Shown: piece after piece, positions 15,616-22,927 of the stretch
How the letters are laid out: every line of letters begins with the position of its first letter
Numbering within the stretch: the stretch's first letter is position 1
Source: Hallerella succinigenes
GTDB lineage: Bacteria; Fibrobacterota; Fibrobacteria; Fibrobacterales; Fibrobacteraceae
Reading direction: 5' to 3'
Assembly: GCF_002797675.1 (NCBI RefSeq)
Contig: NZ_PGEX01000001.1
Span: forward strand, 2,046,001 to 2,110,000
DNA length: 64,000 nucleotides
Notes under the pieces: model-generated
What the model was told of the DNA's origin: nothing
Database searches by the model: none
The model's input: only the letters and a program-made list of their open reading frames with translations
Position numbers and translations under genes: made by a program

Positions 15616-15935
15616 TATATATTTAATTATTTCTCTTTTTTCTCCATTCACATCAAACAAAATTCCTGTACCAACAAGTTTTTCGTATTCCGCAAATGGG
15701 TCAAAATCGGAATCAAAGAAACACTGCAGCGCTGGTCTATTTTTTCTTTCTCCAACACCTTTTTTATTGTTCTCTAAAATTATTTCGTATTCCTTTGTAC
15801 CAACAATATGCCTGTTCTGTTTTTCTCTGTTAATAATTAAATTATTCTTGTCAGCCAAGAACACAGGCCACATTTCTGCCAATTCCCTTTCGGTATACAG
15901 TCCGCTCGCTCTTGCCTTGGCTAGTTTCTCTTCGT

Positions 15936-15970
15936 GTCTTATAAGGGCTCTTTACGAGATGAGGTAAAAT
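15936..15970 (+). repeat. Array repeat R12 (variant C35T)
   Basis: Ends AAAAT. It opens C12 (471 bp). Confidence 0.95.
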
Positions 15971-16188
15971 TTTACGATTTCAAGCAGGTCAAATTTTCAA
16001 AGATTGAACACCGATTTAATGATGCCTTGGAACAGACGGACAACGTGGTTCTGCGATTAGAAGGGGACGATTTCGATATCCAGCGTGTATTCGGAAAGTT
16101 ACGGAAACACGTAAGAAACAGAACTGGAAAATTAATCTTGATTCTTGGGGAAAAAATAGTCGTTACGGATTTCAATGATATAAAATAA
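15970..16188 (+). CDS. C12: nuclease-toxin-like C-terminal fragment
   Basis: The frame is open from the repeat to TAA 16186-16188, 72 residues (FYDFKQVKFSKIEHRFNDAL, EQTDNVVLRLEGDD, KLILILGEKIVVTDFNDIK). The spacing resembles barnase/EndoU/colicin-E5/RelE-like nuclease tips of phage minor head proteins and CDI toxins. The 5' part is missing. No partner gene was captured in this cassette. Confidence 0.5.
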   Translation, partial: FYDFKQVKFSKIEHRFNDALEQTDNVVLRLEGDDFDIQRVFGKLRKHVRNRTGKLILILGEKIVVTDFNDIK

Positions 16189-16193
16189 AAAAT

Positions 16194-16220
16194 CCAAGTT
16201 TTTCCGGCGAGAAAACTTGG
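16194..16220 (+). terminator. C12: terminator hairpin
   Basis: CCAAGTTTT pairs with AAAACTTGG just after the toxin tail stop codon. The T run is inside the stem, so strength is uncertain. Confidence 0.55.
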
Positions 16221-16441
16221 AAAACCCTGGCGGCCCGGGCCGTAGCCCCGACCAGTTAGCTCGTTTCCGAACTCATGGCTTCGTTTCCGAAGTCATCTGT
16301 AATATACATTATTTTTGTGCTCTACACAATAATTTTATAAAATTTTGTCGGTAAAAAAGCGGTATCCGGATGTGCCTTTCGTGTGCCGTTTTTACGGAAG
16401 CGTTGCTGTCAGTGGCTTTTCCGGAAGCCGCGGACTCATAA
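16221..16441. other. C12: non-coding end with a 16-bp direct repeat
   Basis: No gene is seen. TCGTTTCCGAACTCAT at 16261-16276 is repeated with one change at 16281-16296. The block before it is GC-rich and could fold. This may be phage regulatory DNA, and I see no matching feature elsewhere in the window. Confidence 0.35.
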
Positions 16442-16476
16442 GTCTTATAAGGGCTCTTTACGAGATGAGGTAAAAT
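16442..16476 (+). repeat. Array repeat R13 (variant C35T)
   Basis: Ends AAAAT, the last of four adjacent repeats with this change. It opens C13 (526 bp). Confidence 0.95.
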
Positions 16477-16477
16477 T

Positions 16478-16690
16478 GTTCTCCGGTATTTTACAAGGAA
16501 TGACAATCCTTTTTTATCAGTTGGTCACGTAATCATCGCCGATGTGAAAAATGGATCGCCGAAATACATAGATCCGCAAACCGGAACGGTAAAGGTTTTT
16601 GCCCTTTCGGAAATAAAGCTGGATTCTATTCGCATAACAAAAACGGACGATTTCAAACCGTCCGCAAATATCACTGACTTCGTAAAATGA
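16478..16690 (+). CDS. C13: papain-like (Tox-PL) toxin C-terminal fragment
   Basis: 70 residues, open from R13. SVGHVIIADVKNGSPKYIDP then QTGTVKVFALSEIKL matches the His and Asp part of the Tox-PL fold seen in C9. The Cys part is missing, so the domain cannot be active. It faces a complete minus-strand gene 4 bp away. Confidence 0.6.
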   Translation, partial: VLRYFTRNDNPFLSVGHVIIADVKNGSPKYIDPQTGTVKVFALSEIKLDSIRITKTDDFKPSANITDFVK

Positions 16691-16694
16691 GAAC

Positions 16695-16928
16695 TTACTT
16701 CAAAACGCAAATCGTTTTGGATTCAGGAATTTTGTCGTACACCGTGTAAGGCTTCCATTGTAGGGTCTTTTTAATTACTGCAGGGATAGTCCCCAAGATG
16801 GGAATTGAACCATTGGAGCAACGAATTGCAAAGACGTACCGTTCGTCATTTTCCGCGACGGCCTTGATCGAAAACCCCTTCATGTGGTCATATACGATGT
16901 CGATCGCTTTTTTTAAATCAGGGCTCAT
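16695..16928 (-). CDS. C13: 77-residue immunity-like protein
   Basis: Starts MSPDLKKAIDIVYDHMKGFS, then YVFAIRCSNGSIPILGTIPA. Same length and similar layout as the C5 and C9 proteins but strongly diverged. AAGGAGAGG lies seven bases upstream of ATG 16928. It is tail-to-tail with a Tox-PL fragment, repeating the C9 pairing with different sequences, which supports the immunity interpretation. Confidence 0.65.
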   Translation of the reverse strand: MSPDLKKAIDIVYDHMKGFSIKAVAENDERYVFAIRCSNGSIPILGTIPAVIKKTLQWKPYTVYDKIPESKTICVLK

Positions 16929-17002
16929 AACAAATTCCTCTCCTTGTAAAAATAAACAATTCGATTGTTACAAGCAATAAAAAGATGACTCTTTTGCCTA
17001 AA

Positions 17003-17037
17003 GTCTTATAAGGGCTCTTTACGAGATGAGGTAAAAC
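17003..17037 (+). repeat. Array repeat R14 (consensus)
   Basis: Perfect consensus again after the four AAAAT repeats. It opens C14 (508 bp). Confidence 0.95.
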
Positions 17038-17106
17038 TTGAAGAATAGAAATTGACCGTCGGAACAATTTTTTGTTGATTTCATGGGGAAAACAAGGGTT
17101 CGTTTG

Positions 17107-17135
17107 TTGATTTTCTCAGTGGAAAAAGGTATACT
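17107..17135 (+). promoter_or_regulatory. C14: promoter of the immunity-like gene
   Basis: TTGATT and TATACT separated by 17 bp, 21 bp before the start codon. It is largely conserved upstream of the C8 paralogue, so the cassette carries its own promoter. Confidence 0.65.
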
Positions 17136-17155
17136 GGTGATATGTAGGTTTGATT

Positions 17156-17425
17156 ATGGCTGAACAGAAAAAAGAATTCTTCTGGAAATACGAAAGCGTC
17201 CTTGACCACGACATAACGCCGGAACAGTTCAAGGCAGTTACCGGCTTTGACTGGGAAAGGCGCTTCGAATACCTCCAAAGCGTCGTCAACAGCCCCTATG
17301 CTGGATGCAGGGATATTGTTGAATTGTATGGAGGTTTGCACAGTCGCCCAAGAAACAACAATAAGTGCAAGCACTATTCCGAACTCGCAGCAAAGGCCCC
17401 AATGATTATGGATTACTGCGACTAA
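17156..17425 (+). CDS. C14: 89-residue immunity-like protein, MAEQKKEFFW family
   Basis: Close paralogue of the C8 protein and apparently identical to the inverted copy in C19 (both contain TGFDWERRFEYLQSVV and LYGGLHSRPRNNNKCK). A start two codons earlier (TTG) is possible. The 3' end overlaps the tail of the opposing toxin fragment by 20 bp. Confidence 0.65.
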   Translation: MAEQKKEFFWKYESVLDHDITPEQFKAVTGFDWERRFEYLQSVVNSPYAGCRDIVELYGGLHSRPRNNNKCKHYSELAAKAPMIMDYCD

Positions 17426-17543
17426 GGAAAGATATAAAATCATTGGAATCTTTACAATTTTCAAAAGTAGACATGACTTCATCCAATGACTTTTTTGTTC
17501 CGCTGTTTTTTCTGAAAAAGTCATAAAGGACTGAATCAAGTTC
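17406..17543 (-). CDS. C14: C-terminal toxin fragment, cut by R15
   Basis: 45 residues, ELDSVLYDFFRKNSGTKKSL then ENCKDSNDFISFLSRSNP. The identical sequence in C19 extends much further upstream, so the R15 boundary cut this copy in mid-gene. Confidence 0.6.
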   Translation of the reverse strand, partial: ELDSVLYDFFRKNSGTKKSLDEVMSTFENCKDSNDFISFLSRSNP

Positions 17544-17545
17544 GT

Positions 17546-17580
17546 GTCTTATAAGGGCTCTTTACGAGATGAGGTAAAAC
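17546..17580 (+). repeat. Array repeat R15 (consensus)
   Basis: Perfect consensus. It opens C15 (1943 bp). Confidence 0.95.
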
Positions 17581-17604
17581 CTAACAATTAACCAAAGGAA
17601 TTTT

Positions 17605-18360
17605 ATGAATACAAAACTTACAATTCTTGCGATTTTCGCTATCCTTATGATGGGCTGCAACGAAGCGAATGACTCTACTCCATTAACTATTACTACGACA
17701 AATAATACTGAAATGTCAAATGCCCTGCTCACGTCTTTCGGTGATGAAAAGGCAATTTACATTGACCAAAATAAAAAGGTAACTATTATTTCAAAGTTCG
17801 GCGATATTTTGGTTCAAACCGATTTGAATGCGGCTAAGCCAATCGAAACCAGTGCGTCTTGGAAAACTTCTATTCCAGCGCATGATAATGACACACTATA
17901 TGCGTCTGCTGAATTTATTGATGATATGATTTATTATACATATCATATTGAGAAAGGTAGAACTTACGGAATGAAACCATATCTAGGGGTGGGCGTGAAA
18001 TTGCTAGATTTGCCATGCCAAAGCGGTTGGATAGGCGATGTAGATGATAAAAAAGACTATAGTTGCCATGGAAAGGTTAAGGCATCGCTTTCCATTTGGA
18101 AAAAGGTTTTGTCAAGTTATTCATTGGGCACAACTATAACAGAAACTATCGAAGCCGGCAAGAAGTCAGGCGTCCAGTTCTACTCCGCTGCCAAGGAACG
18201 ACACGACGCGGACGTGAATAAACTCAAGGAAGAGGCGGAAAAGAGAAAGGACAACTCTTACTTACGAATGGGTTTCCTCGATGACATTTCCAAGTTCAAG
18301 GGAAGACTTTCGGAAGAAGAAGCAAAGGCGATAGCGAACGAAGTTTTCGGAGGCAAGTAA
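17605..18360 (+). CDS. C15: phage-associated lipoprotein
   Basis: 251 residues. The N-terminus MNTKLTILAIFAILMMGCNE is a lipoprotein signal with the lipobox Cys at residue 18, then a secreted domain and a charged helical C-terminus (HDADVNKLKEEAEKRKD). The start is set by AAAGGAA eight bases upstream. Its stop overlaps the next start (TAATGA). The neighbour is a phage-like protein, so this may be a phage-encoded lipoprotein such as those that block superinfection, but this is a guess. Confidence 0.6.
   Translation: MNTKLTILAIFAILMMGCNEANDSTPLTITTTNNTEMSNALLTSFGDEKAIYIDQNKKVTIISKFGDILVQTDLNAAKPIETSASWKTSIPAHDNDTLYASAEFIDDMIYYTYHIEKGRTYGMKPYLGVGVKLLDLPCQSGWIGDVDDKKDYSCHGKVKASLSIWKKVLSSYSLGTTITETIEAGKKSGVQFYSAAKERHDADVNKLKEEAEKRKDNSYLRMGFLDDISKFKGRLSEEEAKAIANEVFGGK
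18113..18141 (+). repeat. 29-bp direct repeat, copy A (C15)
   Basis: Begins CAAGTTATTCATTGGG and lies inside the lipoprotein gene. It is identical to 19484-19512 in the same orientation, the only other copy seen. Confidence 0.8.
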
Positions 18361-19532
18361 TGACAGAAGCGGAATACAGGGAATTTATCGAGCTCGAAAA
18401 GGATGGAAAAGCGAAGGAAATCTACATGAGCGAATACCCGAAAGTCCGCGCGGAAGCTGACGAATACAGGCGTTCGCTCGACGTGAAAGCCTCCGCGACC
18501 AAGGGCGGGAAGACTTCCGGCGAGAACGCACAGCTCGTGAACGGCCTTGACTGGGCAGGGCTTTATACAAAAGTAAATGGTGGAAAGGACGCACCGACGC
18601 AGGAACAGCTCGACGCCTTCCGCGGGAAAATCGCAAGCATCGTGACGGGTCTGAAAGTGGACAAGGACGGAAACGAATACTATGACCGTGGCGACCCCGA
18701 CGACCTTTATGAACTTGCTGTAAATGCGGGACTCTATACGAAAGACCCTATCGCGAAGAAGTATTTCTCAAAGTTCCTCCGTGACGGCAACATAACGGAA
18801 GACGAAGCCAAGCAAAAGGTGGCGAACGGCGAATGGGACGAGGCGGACTTCTCGGACTGGCTCCGCGCAAAGAACTTTGCGGATATTCGCAACGATGCAA
18901 GCGAATTTGCACGCAAGCGCTCCGCAATGGCTTCTGCGGAGAAGTACATCGAGGAAAACCCGGTAAAGTCCGCACTCGCGGAATTTTTCCTTCCTTCCAC
19001 GATGCGCACGCTCAAGGAAGGTGAAACGCCTACACGCTTGCAGATAGGAGCGGATGCGGCTGTTTCAGCCCTCGGGTTCATGCCTGGAGTCGGGGCAGTG
19101 GCCCGCACGCCTTCCGCATTGGCCGGTGCTATCCGAGTCACTCCGGCGTTGAAGTCCGCAAGCGCCGTCGAAAAGCTTACCGGACTCCTTATGCCTTCAT
19201 TGGCGGGTGCGCTCACGGGAGCGAACGAGTACATCTTCAACGGCGAGGATTTTGGAACGTCAGCAAAGGACGCTTCCAAGAATGCTCTCATCGGTCTTGG
19301 AGGCGGTGCAGTGAATGAGCTAGGCACGCTCGCAGTGGCAAGCGCCATTCCAGGAATGAGCAGGGGTTCCGCCTTGCTGTCCCGCCTGTTCAACATTAAC
19401 GGACCGGAAGTGCAGATTCTCCGACAGAAGAAGGCGTTGCAGGAAGCGGTAGGAATCATGAACGACGCGCTTTCAAGTTTTGCCAAGTTATTCATTGGGC
19501 ACAACTATAACACGGTAGGTGATGTCTTATAA
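18360..19532 (+). CDS. C15: phage structural-like protein, 3' end cut by R16
   Basis: 390 residues, MTEAEYREFIELEKDGKAKE. The N-terminal half is charged. Residues 220-350 form glycine/alanine-rich hydrophobic stretches (AVSALGFMPGVGAVARTPSA, LIGLGGGAVNELGTLAVASA) like virion-internal or injected phage proteins. The frame ends in R16, where the repeat provides TAA. The last 13 codons before the repeat copy a 29-bp piece of the upstream lipoprotein gene, so the true C-terminus is missing. Start overlaps the lipoprotein stop. Confidence 0.6.
   Translation: MTEAEYREFIELEKDGKAKEIYMSEYPKVRAEADEYRRSLDVKASATKGGKTSGENAQLVNGLDWAGLYTKVNGGKDAPTQEQLDAFRGKIASIVTGLKVDKDGNEYYDRGDPDDLYELAVNAGLYTKDPIAKKYFSKFLRDGNITEDEAKQKVANGEWDEADFSDWLRAKNFADIRNDASEFARKRSAMASAEKYIEENPVKSALAEFFLPSTMRTLKEGETPTRLQIGADAAVSALGFMPGVGAVARTPSALAGAIRVTPALKSASAVEKLTGLLMPSLAGALTGANEYIFNGEDFGTSAKDASKNALIGLGGGAVNELGTLAVASAIPGMSRGSALLSRLFNINGPEVQILRQKKALQEAVGIMNDALSSFAKLFIGHNYNTVGDVL
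19484..19512 (+). repeat. 29-bp direct repeat, copy B, 11 bp before R16
   Basis: An identical copy of 18113-18141 placed at the very end of the cassette. It is out of frame with the lipoprotein reading and creates the foreign C-terminus of the upstream ORF. Confidence 0.8.
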
Positions 19533-19558
19533 GGGCTCTTTACGAGATGAGGTAAAAC
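19524..19558 (+). repeat. Array repeat R16 (consensus)
   Basis: Perfect consensus. It opens C16 (1672 bp). Confidence 0.95.
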
Positions 19559-19581
19559 AAAACTTAAAGGAGATACAAACA

Positions 19582-19941
19582 ATGACAAATGCAAAACTCA
19601 TGGCTGAAAATATCGCCGCTGGCATCAAGTCCAATTTCAACAAGACCCTAACAAAGTACGAATATGACTCTCTGCTCATGGCATGCAAGGACGTCATGAA
19701 AGACATACATGGACCTAAGACAAAGAAATATGTCGCTTCCGAAGTAGGCAAGGGCAACGGATTCTGCCACTTCGAGGATATCTCTCAATTCCACTTCGAA
19801 GATATCTCTCTATGGTTCTATTACGCGGTGTTAAAGGAATCTGCCGAATGTATCTCGTACCTGAAGGATGACAAGAAGATGCATCTGATGTATCATCACA
19901 ACATGGAGTTGGCAGAATACTATGTGCCTAGTATAGATTAG
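19582..19941 (+). CDS. C16: 119-residue unknown protein with an internal duplication
   Basis: ATG 19582 with AAGGAG nine bases upstream. The protein (MTNAKLMAENIAAGIKSNFN) contains HFEDISQFHFEDIS, produced by a tandem 24-bp duplication at about 19769-19816. It ends at TAG, whose last base appears to be the first base of the IS630 end, so the original C-terminus may have been replaced by the insertion. The family is not recognised. Confidence 0.55.
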   Translation: MTNAKLMAENIAAGIKSNFNKTLTKYEYDSLLMACKDVMKDIHGPKTKKYVASEVGKGNGFCHFEDISQFHFEDISLWFYYAVLKESAECISYLKDDKKMHLMYHHNMELAEYYVPSID

Positions 19942-21058
19942 GCAGATAAATACTTTACAAAACAAGCAAAGTTTACTATATTTGCATCATGGAAAAAGAT
20001 GATGCAAGAAAGAATGTCCAGAGCCTTCTCGAAAAACGGAAGACAATCGTAAAAATGAAGAAGGCGGGATTCAAGAAAAGCAAGATCGCAGAGACCTGCG
20101 GCGTGAGCCGCCCCATGGTGGATGCAGTTCTATCGCTTTACGAGAAAGGCGGGATGAATGCGCTCAAGCCGAAGACAAGGGGCCGCAAGGAAAGGGAAAA
20201 AAGGCTCCTTTCCGCCAATCAAGAATCCGAGATACAGAAACTAATCCGGGACAAGCGTCCCGAACAGCTCAAGTTCAAGTTCGCCCTCTGGACCCGCGAA
20301 GCGGTTGCGGAGCTTGTCCGCAGCAAATTTGGAGTGAAGCTGGCCAAGAGAACGGTCGGCGACTACCTCAAAAGATGGAACTTCACCCCGCAAAAACCGA
20401 TTGTCCGCGCGTACGAGCAAAACCCCGAAGCGGTGAAGAAGTGGCTCGAAGAGGAATACCCGAAAATAAAGGCCGATGCGGTATGCGAGAATGCGGAAAT
20501 CCACTGGGCGGACGAGACCGCCATCGTGAACACGGATGTCCGTGGCCGCAGCTACGCCCCCTGCGGGCAGACCCCGGTCGTGAAGGCTCCCGGATGCAGG
20601 GAGCGCTTTTCCATGATATCGGCGGTGAACAATCGCGGGAAGTGCCACTGGATGATGATTGACGGGGCGTTCGACGCGACGAAGCTCATCGACTTCATGA
20701 CGGCTCTGGTGAAGGATGTGTATGCAGACGGGAAAGGGAAGAAAGTGTTTCTCGTGATGGACAACCTGAGGGTTCACCACAGCAAGCCGGTAAAGGAATG
20801 GCTTGAAGCGAACACGGACAAGATAAGCGTATTCTACCTGCCCAGCTACAGTCCCGAGCTGAATCCTGACGAACGTCTTAATGCCGACCTGAAACACGAA
20901 ATATCTTCCAACGCACCGGCTCGGACTCGCGAAAAGCTACGCTCCCATGCGGAATCCCACATGAAAATGGTGAGCAACAGCCCTGAACGAGTAATCAAGT
21001 ATTTTGGCGACAAGCATGTCTCTTATGCAGCATGACTATGTAAAAAATATATCCGCCG
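19942..21058 (+). mobile_element. IS630-family insertion sequence in C16 (ends approximate)
   Basis: The left end GGCAGATAAATACTTTAC and the right end (reverse strand) GGCGGATATATTTTTTAC are imperfect inverted repeats around one transposase gene. I could not resolve the TA target duplication, so the ends may be off by a few bases. Confidence 0.7.
19989..21035 (+). CDS. IS630-family transposase
   Basis: 348 residues. N-terminal helix-turn-helix (KIAETCGVSRPMVDAVLSLY), then the DDE core: EIHWADETAIVNTD, KVFLVMDNLRVHHSKPVKEW and YLPSYSPELNPDERLNADLK, all typical of IS630/Tc1-mariner enzymes. It appears intact. Confidence 0.9.
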   Translation: MEKDDARKNVQSLLEKRKTIVKMKKAGFKKSKIAETCGVSRPMVDAVLSLYEKGGMNALKPKTRGRKEREKRLLSANQESEIQKLIRDKRPEQLKFKFALWTREAVAELVRSKFGVKLAKRTVGDYLKRWNFTPQKPIVRAYEQNPEAVKKWLEEEYPKIKADAVCENAEIHWADETAIVNTDVRGRSYAPCGQTPVVKAPGCRERFSMISAVNNRGKCHWMMIDGAFDATKLIDFMTALVKDVYADGKGKKVFLVMDNLRVHHSKPVKEWLEANTDKISVFYLPSYSPELNPDERLNADLKHEISSNAPARTREKLRSHAESHMKMVSNSPERVIKYFGDKHVSYAA

Positions 21059-21230
21059 GAGCAATAATAACACGAACATTAACCAAAGGAACAAACATGA
21101 ATAGAAAAGAAACTTGAAATGTACCTAAAGAAGCAGAAAGCAAATGGACGTAACCCTGATGACGTATGACGCCATAAAAGCTAATCCAGTTTTAAACAGA
21201 GTTAGCAAACAGTAGAGCAAGACAAGTTAA
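21059..21230. other. C16: remnant after the IS
   Basis: A ribosome-binding site and ATG at 21098 open a frame that stops after six codons (MNRKET). The 5' leader resembles the one before the C15 lipoprotein. Nothing intact is present up to R17. Confidence 0.4.
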
Positions 21231-21265
21231 GTCTTATAAGGGCTCTTTACGAGATGAGGGAAAAC
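21231..21265 (+). repeat. Array repeat R17 (variant T30G)
   Basis: GAGGG instead of GAGGT near the 3' end. It opens C17 (545 bp). Confidence 0.95.
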
Positions 21266-21322
21266 AAAAACTAGACCGGAAGCGGGGATTTTTGTTTAGA
21301 TTGATGACGAGGAGGTGACGCC

Positions 21323-21649
21323 ATGGGAAACGAAAATAATCAGTTCACTGAAAGTGGTTGGACTGAAAGTGATTGGGTCTGTGCAATCGTGTACATTACT
21401 TACGTCTTTTGGCCGTTTGTTTTGGCCATTCTTCTTATGGCGCTGTCCCCGTTGCTTGCAATTGTGTGTGGAGATCCTACTCTACTTATAGGTTTACTTC
21501 CTCTTGCATTCCTGATTTTCGTCATCTGGGGCTATCGCAAAGCGCTCAGGGATACGGCCGAAATTGCAAGGCAACGCCAGCAACCGCCACCGAAACTTTC
21601 GAAATGGGAAGAAAAGAAAAAGGCTGAATCCCTCTATAAATTCCCCTGA
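21323..21649 (+). CDS. C17: small membrane protein
   Basis: 108 residues with two predicted membrane segments (about residues 20-45 and 50-70: VFWPFVLAILLMALSPLLAI, LLIGLLPLAFLIFVIWGY) and a charged cytoplasmic tail. AGGAGG lies eight bases before ATG 21323. It converges on a phage baseplate-like tail. It could be an immunity or superinfection-exclusion protein, which is inference only. Confidence 0.6.
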   Translation: MGNENNQFTESGWTESDWVCAIVYITYVFWPFVLAILLMALSPLLAIVCGDPTLLIGLLPLAFLIFVIWGYRKALRDTAEIARQRQQPPPKLSKWEEKKKAESLYKFP

Positions 21650-21660
21650 ATATTCAAAAG

Positions 21661-21682
21661 ACGGCCACGAATGGCCGCCTTT
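21661..21682 (+). terminator. C17: short hairpin after the membrane protein
   Basis: CGGCCACGAATGGCCG followed by CCTTTCTTG. A weak terminator candidate. Confidence 0.45.
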
Positions 21683-21706
21683 CTTGTTCCATGGCAAATT
21701 GTCGCC

Positions 21707-21808
21707 TTATTGAGGTATAACCATCTGAGCCTTATCCGTCATTCCATTGGTGGTTTTGTGGACATGTTCGATGAGCGAAATGCCGGACGATCCGCCCTTT
21801 ACGTCGGT
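21707..21808 (-). CDS. C17: C-terminal fragment of a phage baseplate-like protein
   Basis: 33 residues open from R18: VKGGSSGISLIEHVHKTTNG then MTDKAQMVIPQ. The SGISLIEHVH pattern is close to the C-terminus of phage baseplate spike or assembly proteins (gpV-like, His for metal binding). It is a decapitated phage gene again. Confidence 0.5.
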   Translation of the reverse strand, partial: TDVKGGSSGISLIEHVHKTTNGMTDKAQMVIPQ

Positions 21809-21810
21809 TT

Positions 21811-21845
21811 GTCTTATAAGGGCTCTTTACGAGATGAGGTAAAAC
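21811..21845 (+). repeat. Array repeat R18 (consensus)
   Basis: Perfect consensus. It opens C18 (1777 bp), which starts with the last 11 codons of a plus-strand gene (ends YWKIFTDA) and then about 130 bp without a gene. Confidence 0.95.
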
Positions 21846-22013
21846 GGAAAGCGTACTGGAAAATATTCACAGACGCTTAAAAACGGCGCAGAGCGCGCCT
21901 AATGGTCGTTTTTGCACCAAGTGGTACGAGAATACCCCTTGCACCCAAAAAGGCCGCAGAAACGCACCTAGACGCAAAAGAAAAACCACCGCGCTTCGAC
22001 ACGCTAGAACGCC

Positions 22014-22397
22014 TCACGGCTCGTAGTTGCGGTCTCTGAATTTTTCCAGCAGTTTTCGGCCCTTTTCAAGCAATTCGGCCTTCCACGGCGTTGTCGACGG
22101 TTCGCCAGCTACCTTGTCGGAGTACTTCTCGAAGACATCGCAAATTTCTGCGACCTCGTCGAAACCGTTCACACTGACGCTCAAATACTGGAAATTTTCG
22201 TCGTCAATTTCGACAAAGCCATGAAACTTTAGCGACGGATCCCCGAACTCGTAGAAGAACTCGTCAAGCGGTGAATTGCGGAATTGCCAGCCTATACACC
22301 GCTTGCGCACGCCACCAGCAAAGCGCATGGACTTCATTCTGCATCGCCGGAAATTACGGCGTTTTCTGAACCAGTTGTCGGCAACCTTCCAGAGCAT
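22014..22397 (-). CDS. C18: unknown protein, last gene of the operon
   Basis: 127 residues. The N-terminus (MLWKVADNWFRKRRNFRRCR) is very basic, the rest acidic (FVEIDDENFQYLSVSVNGFD). Start uncertain. It follows the previous gene by 12 bp on the same strand. No family recognised. Confidence 0.5.
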   Translation of the reverse strand: MLWKVADNWFRKRRNFRRCRMKSMRFAGGVRKRCIGWQFRNSPLDEFFYEFGDPSLKFHGFVEIDDENFQYLSVSVNGFDEVAEICDVFEKYSDKVAGEPSTTPWKAELLEKGRKLLEKFRDRNYEP

Positions 22398-22409
22398 TAA
22401 ATCAGCCTC

Positions 22410-22649
22410 CTACCGAAACAGCCCGTACACTTCGGAAATGGTTTTGCACCGCAAGTCCTTCAATGGGAACGCAGGTGTCCCCGGTTCGAACGACCTGAAA
22501 AGGACCCAACCACCGTCATCCATCTCCGCCACCCAGACCGTTTCGTCCGTCTTCCGGTTCTTGCACTGGCAGAAACCGTACTCCATGTCCATTTCGTCAA
22601 CGTCCAGGTCTTCGGCACGGCTCATGCGGATAAGATCGTCGATGCCCAT
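22410..22649 (-). CDS. C18: unknown 79-residue protein
   Basis: MGIDDLIRMSRAEDLDVDEM then VWVAEMDDGGWVLFRSF. ATG 22649 is chosen because it starts just after the upstream stop. A longer start at 22670 would overlap. Acidic, no known domain. Confidence 0.5.
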   Translation of the reverse strand: MGIDDLIRMSRAEDLDVDEMDMEYGFCQCKNRKTDETVWVAEMDDGGWVLFRSFEPGTPAFPLKDLRCKTISEVYGLFR

Positions 22650-22653
22650 AGCG

Positions 22654-22926
22654 TTACACGGCCCCCGCAAGCTCGCGCCCGATACGGTGCAGTTCGTCGC
22701 TTATCATCTTTCGGCGAGCGGCGGACGGCTTCTTCGATCCGTTCACGTATGCGGCGAAAAGCGGTTGCGGTATGTTCAGCCTGCGAGCGAAAGCGGTCGC
22801 GTTCAGCTCCGGGAAAAGCCAAAAGATACGCCCGATGGGGTTCATCTTCTGGGGCGCAAAGAATCCGGAAAGCTCCAGCCCTTCTTCGAGGTCGTCGAAC
22901 GGCACGGCCGCGTCGTCCTCGAACAT
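22654..22926 (-). CDS. C18: XRE-like small regulator
   Basis: 90 residues with a helix-turn-helix-like segment (LNATAFARRLNIPQPLFAAY then VNGSKKPSAARRKM) resembling HigA/XRE regulators. It starts one base after the antitoxin stop on the same strand and may help to control the operon. Confidence 0.6.
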   Translation of the reverse strand: MFEDDAAVPFDDLEEGLELSGFFAPQKMNPIGRIFWLFPELNATAFARRLNIPQPLFAAYVNGSKKPSAARRKMISDELHRIGRELAGAV

Positions 22927-22927
22927 C

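Larger units (their letters stand above)
13894..15935 (-). pseudogene. C11: phage toxin-like gene tail split by an IS
   Basis: The minus-strand frame opens at R12 (EEKLAKARASGLYTERELAE), continues to 15616 (GTGILFDVNGEKREIIKY), and after removal of the IS and one TATATA duplication resumes in the same frame at 14133 (RPVGFAGWDSLVRTNIIGI), ending at 13894. The joined fragment has about 186 residues and fills cassette C11. It lacks its 5' end at the repeat, like other toxin tails, and was then interrupted by the IS. The exact activity is not recognised. Confidence 0.6.
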
